Source of the DNA: Bacteriovorax stolpii
Lineage (GTDB): Bacteria > Bdellovibrionota > Bacteriovoracia > Bacteriovoracales > Bacteriovoracaceae
Assembly (NCBI GenBank): GCA_945883845.1
Contig: CAMCYI010000014.1
Location: 32,151 to 96,150, forward strand
Reading direction: 5' to 3'
DNA: 64,000 nt
In this document: positions 16,882 through 25,295 of the stretch, in pieces
How positions within the stretch are numbered: position 1 is the first letter of the stretch
Layout: each line of letters opens with the position of its first letter
Position numbers and translations under genes: made by a program
The notes under the pieces: model-generated
Told to the model about the DNA's origin: nothing
The model's input: the letters and a program-made list of their open reading frames with translations, nothing else
Databases searched by the model: none

Positions 16882-19296
16882 TTACTGAGGAAGTTGACCT
16901 TCAAACTGGATCGCAAGACCAGAGATCTGGTTCTTAAGATCGTTTGCGCTGTTTTCAATGCGCAGTTTTTCAGCATTGAATGGCTCGAGAGACTGCTTTA
17001 CAACTACCAGACGGTTTTCCGACTGAAGTTTCTGAGTCTGCTGAGCGGCCAGCTGTGAGTTCAGGCGTGAACGTTCAGACTGACATCTCGAGATGATGCT
17101 TTCTGTACTTTGTTTCAGAGAAAGCGAGTTGTTAAGTTCAGATCTTCTCGAAGAAAGAGCAGAAGCTGATTCGTTAACAGCGTTCACTTTCGCATTCCAG
17201 CCAACACGTGCTTCGAAGTTTGCAAGTTCAGATTCAAGACGGCCAGCATTTGGCAAATCGTTATCGTACTGAGCTTGTACGCCTGGACGCTCGTTTGAAA
17301 GAGAGTCAAGGATACGCTGCTGCTGAGGCAATTCAGCGTTCGCGATGACATTGATACGGTTACTGTTAGAGTTAATCAGGTTACCTAGGCCTTCTGCGCG
17401 GCGGTTCGCTTCAAAAGATCGACGGCCAAGTTCATTCTTATCGCGCTCAACTTCGTTCCCGATGCGACGCTCGATCTGGTCTACTCTGCTATTCGCATTC
17501 TGAAGATTCTGAGAAGCTGCACGACTCTGACCTTCGATGCTTGTGACAACTGCTCTTGCTGCAGCGAGGGCCTGAGTTTGCGAAGAACAATCAGCAGTCG
17601 GAACTGTTGGCACAGTTGGAGTCACTGGTGGTTGAACTGGTGGTTGAACCGGTGGTTGAACTGGTGGTTGAACCGGTGGTTGAACCGGTGGTTGAACCGG
17701 TGGCTGAACTGGTGGTTGAACCGGTGGCTGAACTGGTGGATTTGGACGTCCGCCGCCCTGGCCACCTGACTGCGCATCACCACGACCGCCGCCTGTCTGG
17801 CCATCGCCACGACCGCCGCCTTGAGTATTTTCATCAGAACCTGGTGGGTTCCAACGGCCGCCACGACCGCCGCCTTGAGTATTATCATCTGCTCCATCAC
17901 GATTAGGACGCTGAGGACGGTCCTGAGCTGGAAGACGGAATGAAGGACCATCAAAGTAGCCTACGCCACTTCCCTGACAAACACGAAGTTCTGTTTCACG
18001 GGCCAGTGCTTTACCACGGGCATCGTTCAATGCTGATGTATATGTTGCTACCTGGTTTTCGAGACCTGGCAACTCAGAGAGGGCCTGAGAGTAAGGACTT
18101 CTGCGATCTCTTCTTTCGCTCTCAAGACGATCACGTGTTTCACGTCTCTCGTCGAATCTGCGGAAATCAATTTCTGCGCGACGTGCGTCTGCTTCAGCAC
18201 CGTTTGGTCCGCGAAGTTCTCTCTCTGCTCTTGAGCTTGAATCCTGGAGAGAACCAGCTTCGTTGCTTAATTGGTTGATGCGTGAATTAGCGTTGGCAAT
18301 ACCCTGATCGATTTGAACGAGACGATTGTAACCGCTGTTCGCATTTGAACGGGCACTGCGAGAGCTAGATACGCGGCTGTCGTGTTCTGCCTGGAATGGA
18401 GCTACTGCTGCCTGATTATTCGCAAGCAAGTTCTGAGCAGATGTGACTGCTGAGTTCTGACGGGCAATTGTCTGGTTAACAACGTCAAGTTCTCCTCTCT
18501 TTTGAGCTTCGAGTCTGTCGTTGTTTTGTGAAGATTGAATCGTGCTCGGAATATCCGAAGTCTCAAGACGATTAATTAAAGCTGTGAGAGAAGCTGATTC
18601 ATTTAACTGGTTCGCGAAACGGTTACGAAGGTTAACCATCTCTGTCTTATTAGAACCGATGTTCAGATATGTCTTGAAACCTTCACCAAGAAGACGCTTC
18701 AGTTCTTTTGTCTTATCAGCATTGCTAAGTGAAGCATTGAGAATATCTTTATTCTGAAGGAACATATCTTCGAACTCAGACTCAACGAGAGAAGCTTCTT
18801 TGTTATTAAAACACTTCTCTGCCATTTTTCTATAAACGTTTCTAAATCCATCGGCCGAGAATGTAAGTCTAGGATCTTTGCTGAGATCAGCTGGCTTCAT
18901 CTTCAGTTCTCTGCGGTCCATCAGTTGCGCCACGAGCTCGTCGGTTTTCTGTGGAATGTACCAGATAAGGTTCTGCTTAGTGCCGATGGCACCTGCGTGA
19001 GCAAATGAAAGGATTGAACCGTTTCTCAGTTCAGCTTTCCATGAAACGATGACGTCTTTTGTACCTTGTTGAATGATCTGGATATCAAGATTAGATCTCT
19101 GACCCTTGAGCTTAATAAACTCGAGTTGATACTCATTTCTTCCAGCGCTTTGAGCTGTATAGATCTTACAGATAGACTGTGGTTTCTTAGGATCTGAGTC
19201 ATCGAGGACCCAAGCGCCGTCGCTGTAGATTTCTCTCGCGTACGAAGTTGAGAACACAGATAACAAAATGGCGGTTGCCATTATTTTAGAACGCAT
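16882..19296 (-). CDS. Large secreted coiled-coil protein with PPVQ repeat linker
   Basis: An 804-residue protein from ATG 19296, chosen because it has a GGGAGG ribosome site and opens a signal peptide (MRSKIMATAILLSVFSTSYA). Residues about 22-190 form a globular, probably beta-rich domain. Two long Gln/Asn/Arg/Ser-rich coiled-coil regions (about 250-420 and 600-800) are separated by a Gly/Arg/Asn-rich stretch with two DENTQGGGRG-type units and then nine PPVQ tetrapeptides. The two coiled coils share style (SRAxRxANSR and NSRxxQxxxx) and could fold back on each other across the proline-rich hinge. No family recognised. A structural or surface role is likely. Confidence 0.8.
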   Translation of the reverse strand: MRSKIMATAILLSVFSTSYAREIYSDGAWVLDDSDPKKPQSICKIYTAQSAGRNEYQLEFIKLKGQRSNLDIQIIQQGTKDVIVSWKAELRNGSILSFAHAGAIGTKQNLIWYIPQKTDELVAQLMDRRELKMKPADLSKDPRLTFSADGFRNVYRKMAEKCFNNKEASLVESEFEDMFLQNKDILNASLSNADKTKELKRLLGEGFKTYLNIGSNKTEMVNLRNRFANQLNESASLTALINRLETSDIPSTIQSSQNNDRLEAQKRGELDVVNQTIARQNSAVTSAQNLLANNQAAVAPFQAEHDSRVSSSRSARSNANSGYNRLVQIDQGIANANSRINQLSNEAGSLQDSSSRAERELRGPNGAEADARRAEIDFRRFDERRETRDRLESERRDRRSPYSQALSELPGLENQVATYTSALNDARGKALARETELRVCQGSGVGYFDGPSFRLPAQDRPQRPNRDGADDNTQGGGRGGRWNPPGSDENTQGGGRGDGQTGGGRGDAQSGGQGGGRPNPPVQPPVQPPVQPPVQPPVQPPVQPPVQPPVQPPVQPPVTPTVPTVPTADCSSQTQALAAARAVVTSIEGQSRAASQNLQNANSRVDQIERRIGNEVERDKNELGRRSFEANRRAEGLGNLINSNSNRINVIANAELPQQQRILDSLSNERPGVQAQYDNDLPNAGRLESELANFEARVGWNAKVNAVNESASALSSRRSELNNSLSLKQSTESIISRCQSERSRLNSQLAAQQTQKLQSENRLVVVKQSLEPFNAEKLRIENSANDLKNQISGLAIQFEGQLPQ
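17627..17739. repeat. 12-bp in-frame minisatellite encoding PPVQ
   Basis: About nine tandem copies of the 12-bp unit GGTGGTTGAACY on the plus strand, differing mostly at one or two positions. Read on the minus strand within the coiled-coil gene they encode PPVQ repeats. Because the unit is a multiple of three, copy-number change would alter linker length without a frameshift. Confidence 0.95.
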
Positions 19297-19398
19297 AGAT
19301 CCCTCCCGGGGAAAAAATGAGTATACGGAGGGGTACATTGCAAGCCTGATGCCGGACTCAGGTCTTCTATATCGGTTAAAGGAATCTTCATCATGGAC

Positions 19399-19448
19399 AC
19401 CTGTAAAAAATTTGTACACTTCTCACCTGAACCTGAAAAAATTTGGTA
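19399..19448. repeat. Imperfect direct repeat in a divergent intergenic region
   Basis: Two copies of ACCTG(T)AAAAAATTTG(G)TA lie at 19399-19416 and 19431-19448, 32 bp apart (about three helical turns), between the start of the coiled-coil gene and the second deacetylase. The spacing would suit a regulator binding one face of the helix, but this is inference. Confidence 0.5.
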
Positions 19449-19461
19449 AGTATCTGGGCAT

Positions 19462-20334
19462 ATGAAAACACTCCTTATTCTCAGTCTCCTGGGTCTCACT
19501 TCCTTTGCCAGCGCCATGGATGCTTTCCAGTATCCGGAAGACCGCACTTACACGAGTGCTGATCAGGGCTACACTCAGTATGGGGCCCCCTCTCTTCACC
19601 ATACCGGGCGTTATTCGCTCACTTTTGATGACGGCCCACATCCGATAAAAACAGTGAAGATCCTCGATACACTCAAGCGCTTTAATGTGAAGGCCATTTT
19701 CTTCGTAATTACGTCTCAGATTAATGATGGAAACTCTCACCTTATCAAGCGCATGCTCGACGAAGGTCACCTGGTCGGCTCGCACGGGAAGTTTCACGAT
19801 AATTCCAACAATCTTTCACGTGAGCAATTTAAGTCACGGGTCAAGCAGTCTTTCGTTGAGCTTGCCCAGTGGTACAAGAAGTCTGGTTACACTCTCAATA
19901 AGCCTTTTTATCGCTACCCATACGCGGCCTACGCCAAGGCAAGCGGCTATCACCACATGAATGTGCTGAAGGAAATTTCCCAAGAGCTTATGGGTGCGAA
20001 CTGCATTCAGTTCGCATTCTGGGATCATGACTCCGGCGACTGGATTCCGAAGATGACGGGCCCGGAAGTGGTGGCCAATCTCAAAGCGACCAATGAAGGC
20101 GGGACATTCATTACCTATAAAACTGTACGTGTGAACGGCACTCTCACTCAGGTGAAAGTCTATACCCGCATTGATCATCCGCTTTCCGGCGGTGTTGTTC
20201 TTCAGCATGACATCCAGCAAAGTACAACCGATGGTCTTGCAGGAATTCTCCAGTACTTTCAGAACGCAAACGTCCAGACTGTGCGGATTGATGAAGTAGA
20301 AGAATTTAAAGTCACAAAAAACTGCAGTATGTAA
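19462..20334 (+). CDS. Exported polysaccharide deacetylase (NodB domain)
   Basis: A 290-residue protein with a Sec signal peptide (MKTLLILSLLGLTSFASA). NodB motifs appear in order: motif 1 LTFDDGPHP (about residue 55, catalytic and metal Asp), motif 2 as GSHGKFHDN (variant spacing His-x3-His), motif 3 RYPYAAYA, motif 4 around DHDSGDW, and motif 5 VVLQHDIQ. It would deacetylate peptidoglycan, chitin or a related polymer in the envelope or outside. An insertion of about 20 residues before motif 5 is unlike short family members. Self-wall or prey-wall modification is possible; the sequence does not decide. Confidence 0.92.
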   Translation: MKTLLILSLLGLTSFASAMDAFQYPEDRTYTSADQGYTQYGAPSLHHTGRYSLTFDDGPHPIKTVKILDTLKRFNVKAIFFVITSQINDGNSHLIKRMLDEGHLVGSHGKFHDNSNNLSREQFKSRVKQSFVELAQWYKKSGYTLNKPFYRYPYAAYAKASGYHHMNVLKEISQELMGANCIQFAFWDHDSGDWIPKMTGPEVVANLKATNEGGTFITYKTVRVNGTLTQVKVYTRIDHPLSGGVVLQHDIQQSTTDGLAGILQYFQNANVQTVRIDEVEEFKVTKNCSM

Positions 20335-20416
20335 TCAGGGTGCCTAAACTTTAGGCATCAAATTCCTGAATCACATTTCTAAACCTTCAATTCTCTGTCT
20401 AAAGAAAAGACTTCCT

Positions 20417-20433
20417 TTGGCACTCAATGTGCA
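20417..20433 (+). promoter_or_regulatory. Candidate sigma-54 promoter
   Basis: The sequence TTGGCACTCAATGTGCA matches the sigma-54 -24/-12 pattern: GG and GC are separated by exactly 10 nt, the -24 box TGGCAC is intact, and the -12 box reads TGCA. It lies 28 bp before the ATG of the following secreted-protein gene, giving a very short leader that still contains the AGGAG site. Confidence 0.45.
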
Positions 20434-20460
20434 AATACATCGCATATATAAGGAGTCTCC

Positions 20461-21024
20461 ATGAAATTTCTCATCATCTGTGTGTGCGCACTTATTTCCG
20501 GACTGGCCATGGCCCAGGGACTTCTTCCTTCAAATCTTCCAGAGTTGCCCGAGCACGTCGAAGTGCTGAAGATCGGACCAGACTTCTACGATATGCATTC
20601 TTTCACAAGAAAACCGAATGAAAGTACACTTCTCCATTTGTTCACACCACATCATAGCGTTTCTCTCGATATGTCCGGGGCCAATGCTCAGACAAAGAAT
20701 GCGATGACGTTGATGGAACAGAATCTTGCCAGTACCAAAACTGAAGACAGAATTTATTTTCTTTGCCAGGCGAGTACGGACCGGATAGATGGTTTTAATC
20801 TTAAAGTTAAGAAAATTGATTTTTGTATTGATACGAGAAACAATCAAGTCGTTATCAATCTTCTTCCACGCCTTATCACGATCAATGAAATACAAGCGGT
20901 AATGAGAGAAGGTCAAAGAAATCCGGAAGACGAGATGGTGAACAACTCATCCCGCGATTTAAAGAAACAGGAGCAGCCTTTGCTGTCTCTGGAAGATTTC
21001 GAACCAACATCATCAAGACAATAG
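20461..21024 (+). CDS. Hypothetical secreted protein, 187 residues
   Basis: It has a signal peptide (MKFLIICVCALISGLAMAQ) and a strong AAGGAG ribosome site. The mature protein has one pair of cysteines (FLCQAST and IDFCIDT), which could form a disulfide, and ends in a charged, Ser/Gln-rich tail likely to be disordered. No family recognised. A candidate sigma-54 promoter lies immediately upstream and a modest hairpin follows the stop. Confidence 0.75.
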   Translation: MKFLIICVCALISGLAMAQGLLPSNLPELPEHVEVLKIGPDFYDMHSFTRKPNESTLLHLFTPHHSVSLDMSGANAQTKNAMTLMEQNLASTKTEDRIYFLCQASTDRIDGFNLKVKKIDFCIDTRNNQVVINLLPRLITINEIQAVMREGQRNPEDEMVNNSSRDLKKQEQPLLSLEDFEPTSSRQ

Positions 21025-21029
21025 AAGAT

Positions 21030-21051
21030 GGCCTCAATCAGAGGCCTTCTT
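21030..21051 (+). terminator. Weak terminator-like hairpin
   Basis: A 6-bp stem GGCCTC / GAGGCC with a 5-nt loop is followed by the T-rich TTCTTGT, starting 6 nt after the stop codon. The T tract is interrupted, so efficiency is uncertain. Confidence 0.55.
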
Positions 21052-21089
21052 GTGATTTCCTGAATAATGGGGGAATCGTCACTTTGTAG

Positions 21090-21359
21090 AAACTCTTATA
21101 TTGTTCGCAGAGAACTGAGGATTTTAAAATACGATAGACTTCGTAATAGGTATCACAATTGAATTCGCCTGGTTTAAATGACATTTGATCAGATGTCTTC
21201 CATCATCTGATCAAATGGATCACCAAGATAAGTTTCTGCGGATGATGAGAAGCTAGGTGTTGATTTTCATGTTTCAATTTTGAAGAAGGTAGTTTGCAAA
21301 ATTTAGTTAATTCATAAGATTAGTTCATCCTCAGTTCTCTGCGAACAATAAAACTCTTA
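21090..21359. mobile_element. MITE: 252-bp non-autonomous element with 24-bp TIRs and 9-bp target duplication
   Basis: Positions 21099-21122 and 21327-21350 are perfect 24-bp inverted repeats (outer end TATTGTTCGCAGAGAACTGA). They are flanked directly outside by identical 9-bp direct repeats AAACTCTTA (21090-21098 and 21351-21359), the signature of transposition. The 252-bp interior has no credible gene. It carries a further perfect 14-bp inverted repeat (21182-21195 / 21204-21217, CATTTGATCAGATG) with an 8-nt loop. Such elements move using a transposase supplied in trans. A 9-bp duplication occurs with IS4/IS50-like, IS1 and some IS5-group transposases, so the family cannot be fixed from this alone. 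Confidence 0.92.
21182..21217. repeat. Internal 14-bp inverted repeat of the MITE
   Basis: CATTTGATCAGATG pairs perfectly with CATCTGATCAAATG across the 8-nt loop TCTTCCAT. Transcribed RNA would form a stable hairpin; there is no T tract after it. Confidence 0.9.
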
Positions 21360-21561
21360 AAATAAATAAGCCTAGAATCAAACACTTTCCACTCAGGCCT
21401 ACACATATAATAGGCATATGAACTAAAAACTATTTAAAGAGCACCCTTGCTCGTTATGACATACGCACTTGATATCATTGGCGTTAATAGAAAGTTGTTA
21501 ATGCCCAGGGAATAGCTACCGATAATTGATTCGTTCACTCAAAGCCAATCAGGGAGTACGT
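21360..21561. other. AT-rich upstream region of the NGDP-repeat protein gene
   Basis: This 200-bp stretch between the MITE and the next gene holds no credible gene. A TATAAT box is present at 21406-21411 without a convincing -35 at the right distance, and a TTGATA lies near 21471. One of these probably serves the downstream gene, giving a leader of 80-150 nt. I see no riboswitch-like conserved structure. Confidence 0.35.
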
Positions 21562-22578
21562 GTGCTGAAACCAAAAATGATTTTGCCTTTTATTACTTTA
21601 ATGAGTTCAATGGCCTTTGCTGTTACATCACCACCTCGCCATCCGGCCCAGGATCAACTGGATACATATGTTGAAGCAAAAGAAAAAACTTTTGTTTCTG
21701 GATTTGTGAATGCCTTTCCTATCATTGGAATTCCCAGAGTTGGAGAAAGTGCAAAAGAGACAATTGTATCTGCTGAAAAATTTTCACTAACGATAAGTGG
21801 TGCGTTGGCAGGCAAGTTTGCGTGTACGACGACAGTTACTAATAACTCTACCATCATCGCAGTGACGGAGACTGATTATTACATCTACCTTACTCAATCG
21901 ATTAAAATGGCCCCTGCAGGTTGTGCTCTAGGAGAAGCTTACGATTACAACGGTGATCCTATCCTCGATGAAAATGGAGATCCTGTTTTAGCACCAAAAG
22001 TAGAGGGCGCATTAGCAGCTGGAAAAAAATCAAGAGTGATTAAGCGTTCGATTTTCTCTCCAAGTAATGTTGCTTCTGTTCTTGCAAACTGGACCAGCTG
22101 GGCCATTGCAGGGAAAATCGTAAAATATACCTGGGTCCCAGATTCTGATGGTGATCCTTCACTTGATGGTTTTATCATCACTGATTCAGGATCTCTGAAT
22201 CTAGGTGCAGGAAATATTTTGTGTTCATTTGCAACAAATCTCTTTACAGCTAAAGGCAGTATGGATCAGGTCATGACAGATGAAAATGGAGATCCAGTGC
22301 TTGATCCAGATGGAAACGAAATCACGGGTACTGTTACAACTGATATAAAAGAATCTGGAACATTTGCATGTGGGGCACCACGACCAGTGTTCGGTAAAAT
22401 AAATACCGACATTATGAGTTTACCTTTAAATGAATTTACTGAGTACTGTATCGATGATGAAGCTTCAGACATGTTGCTATGTAAAGATACCAGAGAAGAA
22501 CATCTGGATAATGATAATGAAGAGATTATCCCAGAACAGTTGATCCCATTGTTCCCTTCACTCACTGAAGAACCGTAA
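21562..22578 (+). CDS. Hypothetical exported protein with acidic NGDP repeats
   Basis: A 338-residue protein. I place the start at GTG 21562, 5 nt after AGGGAG, which yields a short signal peptide (LKPKMILPFITLMSSMAFA); an upstream TTG at 21526 lacks a ribosome site. The mature protein contains several acidic repeats of the type DxNGDPxLD (about residues 130-150 and 235-255, plus DSDGDPSLDG near 200) that resemble calcium-binding Asp-rich loops. Two cysteine pairs are near the middle and C-terminus. The gene is visibly more AT-rich than its neighbours and lies just downstream of a MITE, which may indicate acquisition. No family recognised. Confidence 0.75.
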   Translation: MLKPKMILPFITLMSSMAFAVTSPPRHPAQDQLDTYVEAKEKTFVSGFVNAFPIIGIPRVGESAKETIVSAEKFSLTISGALAGKFACTTTVTNNSTIIAVTETDYYIYLTQSIKMAPAGCALGEAYDYNGDPILDENGDPVLAPKVEGALAAGKKSRVIKRSIFSPSNVASVLANWTSWAIAGKIVKYTWVPDSDGDPSLDGFIITDSGSLNLGAGNILCSFATNLFTAKGSMDQVMTDENGDPVLDPDGNEITGTVTTDIKESGTFACGAPRPVFGKINTDIMSLPLNEFTEYCIDDEASDMLLCKDTREEHLDNDNEEIIPEQLIPLFPSLTEEP

Positions 22579-22596
22579 TTCTAAAGAGATATTGAT

Positions 22597-22905
22597 ATGT
22601 TAAAAACTACTTTGATCATATTTTTTGCCATACTTGCTGGTTATTTTGGGGGGAGGCTTCAATCCCCCCACTCAACCGAGTCTGTTGAGACTGAAAAAGC
22701 AAAAGCTGTTGATAAGCCTTTAGCTCAAGACAGGGCCATTGCAAGCGAAGTGAAAACACAAAAACTTCCCAGAGAATATAGACCACGCGTCGAGCGAAGA
22801 ATCAGTAAAGATTACATCAAAGCGCGCATGAAGAGGCTTAAGCAATACAGTCCCGCGGAATTTGCAGAAGCAGATGCACTAGCGAATGAGATCCAAACAG
22901 AATAA
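22597..22905 (+). CDS. Small single-pass membrane-anchored protein
   Basis: A 102-residue protein with an N-terminal hydrophobic segment (residues 2-20) that looks like an uncleaved anchor or signal, followed by a charged, Lys/Arg/Glu-rich helical tail. It lies 18 bp after the NGDP-repeat gene and is probably cotranscribed with it. No family recognised. Confidence 0.65.
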   Translation: MLKTTLIIFFAILAGYFGGRLQSPHSTESVETEKAKAVDKPLAQDRAIASEVKTQKLPREYRPRVERRISKDYIKARMKRLKQYSPAEFAEADALANEIQTE

Positions 22906-22984
22906 AGATTACAGTTTTGAAGAATCAGCTGATTCGAATTCCTGGGCTTATAGTGTGCAATTCCGGCGTAAAAGCATCTACATC

Positions 22985-23704
22985 TTACGAAGACTGACGG
23001 GCCTTAAGGACAACATCCCAAAGAGTTTTCCGAGCACTTAGCGCCTTGAGACCACTAAGCTCGCCTAAGCGACAAAGTTCATCGTTGTCGGCAGTCAGAA
23101 CAGAGAAGCATCTGAGTGCCAGTGGCCCATGTTCGTCCCCATCGACTTCAATATGACGTTTTAAGTAGTAGCGAAAAGTAGGTGCTTCAATTTTTTCATG
23201 ATCCAGAATATTCACCATCGTCGTAAACATTTCCGGAATCAGTTTTTCACGGCCGAAGAAAAAGGAAGCAGCAACTTCTACAACATGCCCTTCTAGGGCA
23301 ACCTTAAGATTTCCCTCTACAAACTCGCGGGCACCCGATGGAATATTCTTCATATCCATGGTCGTGAGAAAATCATTGATCTCAGAAGTTGAAGCCCCGA
23401 TTTCTTTCATCGCCCGCAGGTATAAATCAAAATGTGAAATAGCAATTCCGTTCTGATCCAGATCACTCTCCTCACCCACCACAATCTGGTTTATGAGGCG
23501 GACAACTTCAGCAGGATACTGTGATGGCTTCCAGGGAATAGATGTGCACGTGAGATGATTTTGAAGAGATTTCAAAAGGCTCATGAAATCCCAGACAGCG
23601 AAAACATGGTAGCGCATAAAATGACGGATCGATTCGAGATCCTTAAACGTGCTATAGACCGGATGTTGAACGAGTTCGCTTTGTGCTTTTAAAATTGCTT
23701 CCAT
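22985..23704 (-). CDS. DUF3050 family protein (haem-oxygenase-like fold)
   Basis: A 239-residue cytoplasmic protein matching the DUF3050 pattern: HPVYSTFKDLESIRHFMRYHVFAVWDFMSLLKSLQ near the N-terminus, then the SIPWKPS segment, ISHFDLYLRAMKEIGA, and HIEVDGDEHGPLAL towards the end. The spaced His/Glu residues (RYHVFAVWDF, SHFDLY, RHIEVDGDEH) are the type used for metal binding in haem-oxygenase-like diiron proteins. Family members lack a defined reaction as far as I know. It is transcribed alone, with a GAGG ribosome site. Confidence 0.85.
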   Translation of the reverse strand: MEAILKAQSELVQHPVYSTFKDLESIRHFMRYHVFAVWDFMSLLKSLQNHLTCTSIPWKPSQYPAEVVRLINQIVVGEESDLDQNGIAISHFDLYLRAMKEIGASTSEINDFLTTMDMKNIPSGAREFVEGNLKVALEGHVVEVAASFFFGREKLIPEMFTTMVNILDHEKIEAPTFRYYLKRHIEVDGDEHGPLALRCFSVLTADNDELCRLGELSGLKALSARKTLWDVVLKARQSS

Positions 23705-23750
23705 AAGTACCTCTTATGCCCATAAATATAACGCGGGTACAAGGGATTGT

Positions 23751-24551
23751 TTAGCGAAGTTTTGGAGTCTGCGGCCTTTGTCCAACCGGAAGTCCGGCGT
23801 CGTGATCGAGATTCCAGCGATCTGTCATCAGGTCCTGGCGCTCGACGCGGTAAAATTTAAGATTCCCGTCTAAGTCGGTGAGCCTGGTCATGAGTTCGTT
23901 TTGAAGGATAAGCTTTTCATGTTTAAGGGAAATCATGTCATCAAGGGCCTTGCGTTTTTCTCGCTGGAGGCGATTGATTTCCTCATCATACTTCATGGCC
24001 GTCTGAACTTTCTGCTGATCGAAGGTCCAGAGAAAATGATTGATGTCATTGAGCTGCTTTAAAAAATCTTCTTTACGCACAATCAATTGCTCGCGGTACT
24101 TTGAGGCCTCGAAGACACGAAGTCCGAGGGTGCGGGAGACAAAATTAAGAACAGTTCCGCGCTTGAAATAACTATCGCGACTGTGACAGGGATCAAGACG
24201 TTCAACGTAAATGGTAAAGTGAAAATCCTCAACGTTCCGGACGTGCCCTTCGCAGTAATCCAGATTGCCTTTGAGGTTGACCTTAAACTTGACGTGGTCG
24301 CCGGCCCGGAAAAACTTCGTGTTATTATTTTCGACCTGAATCTTAAAAATTTTACCTGCATCATCTTTGTCCGAAACCCGGCCGCTGAAGTTTTCGTAGT
24401 TGATGTCCGGGTCGATTTCTCCCCGATTATCACGGGTAACCAAACCCCTGTCTGGAAACTTAGGGTCAACAATAATGGCCCACGCACCCTGACTCAAGGT
24501 GAAAATTGCGCAGAAAAAAAGCCCAAGCCTGAACTGGCCAAATGTCGTCAT
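23751..24551 (-). CDS. Hypothetical secreted protein with C-terminal coiled coil
   Basis: A 266-residue protein with a signal peptide (about residues 1-26, ending QGAWA). Residues 50-150 look beta-rich and hold a Cys pair (LDYCEGHV, LDPCHSRD). Residues about 155-240 form a long charged helix or coiled coil (KYREQLIVRKEDFLKQ onward). The C-terminus is Pro-rich. No family recognised. It is divergent from the transaldolase gene with 71 bp between starts. Confidence 0.75.
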   Translation of the reverse strand: MTTFGQFRLGLFFCAIFTLSQGAWAIIVDPKFPDRGLVTRDNRGEIDPDINYENFSGRVSDKDDAGKIFKIQVENNNTKFFRAGDHVKFKVNLKGNLDYCEGHVRNVEDFHFTIYVERLDPCHSRDSYFKRGTVLNFVSRTLGLRVFEASKYREQLIVRKEDFLKQLNDINHFLWTFDQQKVQTAMKYDEEINRLQREKRKALDDMISLKHEKLILQNELMTRLTDLDGNLKFYRVERQDLMTDRWNLDHDAGLPVGQRPQTPKLR

Positions 24552-24622
24552 GCTTCTTATTATGATTCAGAAATCAGCAAAAACCAAAGTGTTATCTTAT
24601 CCCGACAAAAACAGGAGCCTAT

Positions 24623-25267
24623 ATGGAATTTTTTATCGACACCGGTGATCTCAACGAAATCAAGACGGCCTATGCCTGGGGTTTCATCGATGGAGTGACA
24701 ACAAATCCAAGTCTGGTTGCTAAAGCAGGTATCGATCAGTTCCAGTTGATCCGCATGATTGCTGAAGTTGTTGATGGGCCTATTTCTGCGGAAGTAATTT
24801 CTCTCGAAGCAGCGGGCATGATCACTGAAGGCGAAGAGCTTGCCAAGATTTCAAAGAACGTTGTGATAAAACTCCCTATGACAAAAGATGGGATGATTGC
24901 TTGTAAGCACTTTTCTCAAAAAGGGATCAAGACTAACGTCACTCTCGTCTTCTCTGCGAATCAGGCCCTTCTCGCTGCTAAAAACGGGGCGACTTATGTT
25001 TCTCCTTTCGTCGGTCGCCTCGATGACGTAGGCCAGACAGGAATGGACCTCATTCAGGAAATCCGTCAGATTTTTAACAACTATGGTTTCGAAACCAAGA
25101 TCCTTGCAGCCTCTCTGCGCCACTCTCAGCACGTGAAAGAGTGCGCGATGGTGGGTGCTGATACAGCGACACTTCCTTTTAAGGTGATCGAAGGTCTCTT
25201 TAATCACCCACTAACGAAGTCAGGTTTAGATCAATTTATGGCAGATCACGCGAAATCGAAGAAGTAG
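24623..25267 (+). CDS. tal: Transaldolase / fructose-6-phosphate aldolase-type (TalC/FSA subfamily)
   Basis: A 214-residue TIM-barrel protein starting with [14 protein letters not shown] and [13 protein letters not shown], the signature of the short transaldolase subfamily. The Schiff-base lysine is in [11 protein letters not shown] (about residue 86), and [16 protein letters not shown] follows. Length (about 215) is typical of the short subfamily. It moves a dihydroxyacetone unit between sugar phosphates in the pentose phosphate pathway. An AGGAG site precedes the ATG. Confidence 0.95.
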   Translation: MEFFIDTGDLNEIKTAYAWGFIDGVTTNPSLVAKAGIDQFQLIRMIAEVVDGPISAEVISLEAAGMITEGEELAKISKNVVIKLPMTKDGMIACKHFSQKGIKTNVTLVFSANQALLAAKNGATYVSPFVGRLDDVGQTGMDLIQEIRQIFNNYGFETKILAASLRHSQHVKECAMVGADTATLPFKVIEGLFNHPLTKSGLDQFMADHAKSKK

Positions 25268-25295
25268 ACCACCGACTTATTCTCATTTATTTCCC

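Noticed and set aside
17556..17954. Tandem repeats that might suggest a CRISPR array
   Set aside because: The units are 12 bp without spacers and encode PPVQ in frame, so this is a coding minisatellite.
22922..22935. 14-bp perfect palindrome GAATCAGCTGATTC
   Set aside because: It has no loop, no T tract and no clear link to a promoter; possibly chance. Not called as terminator or operator.
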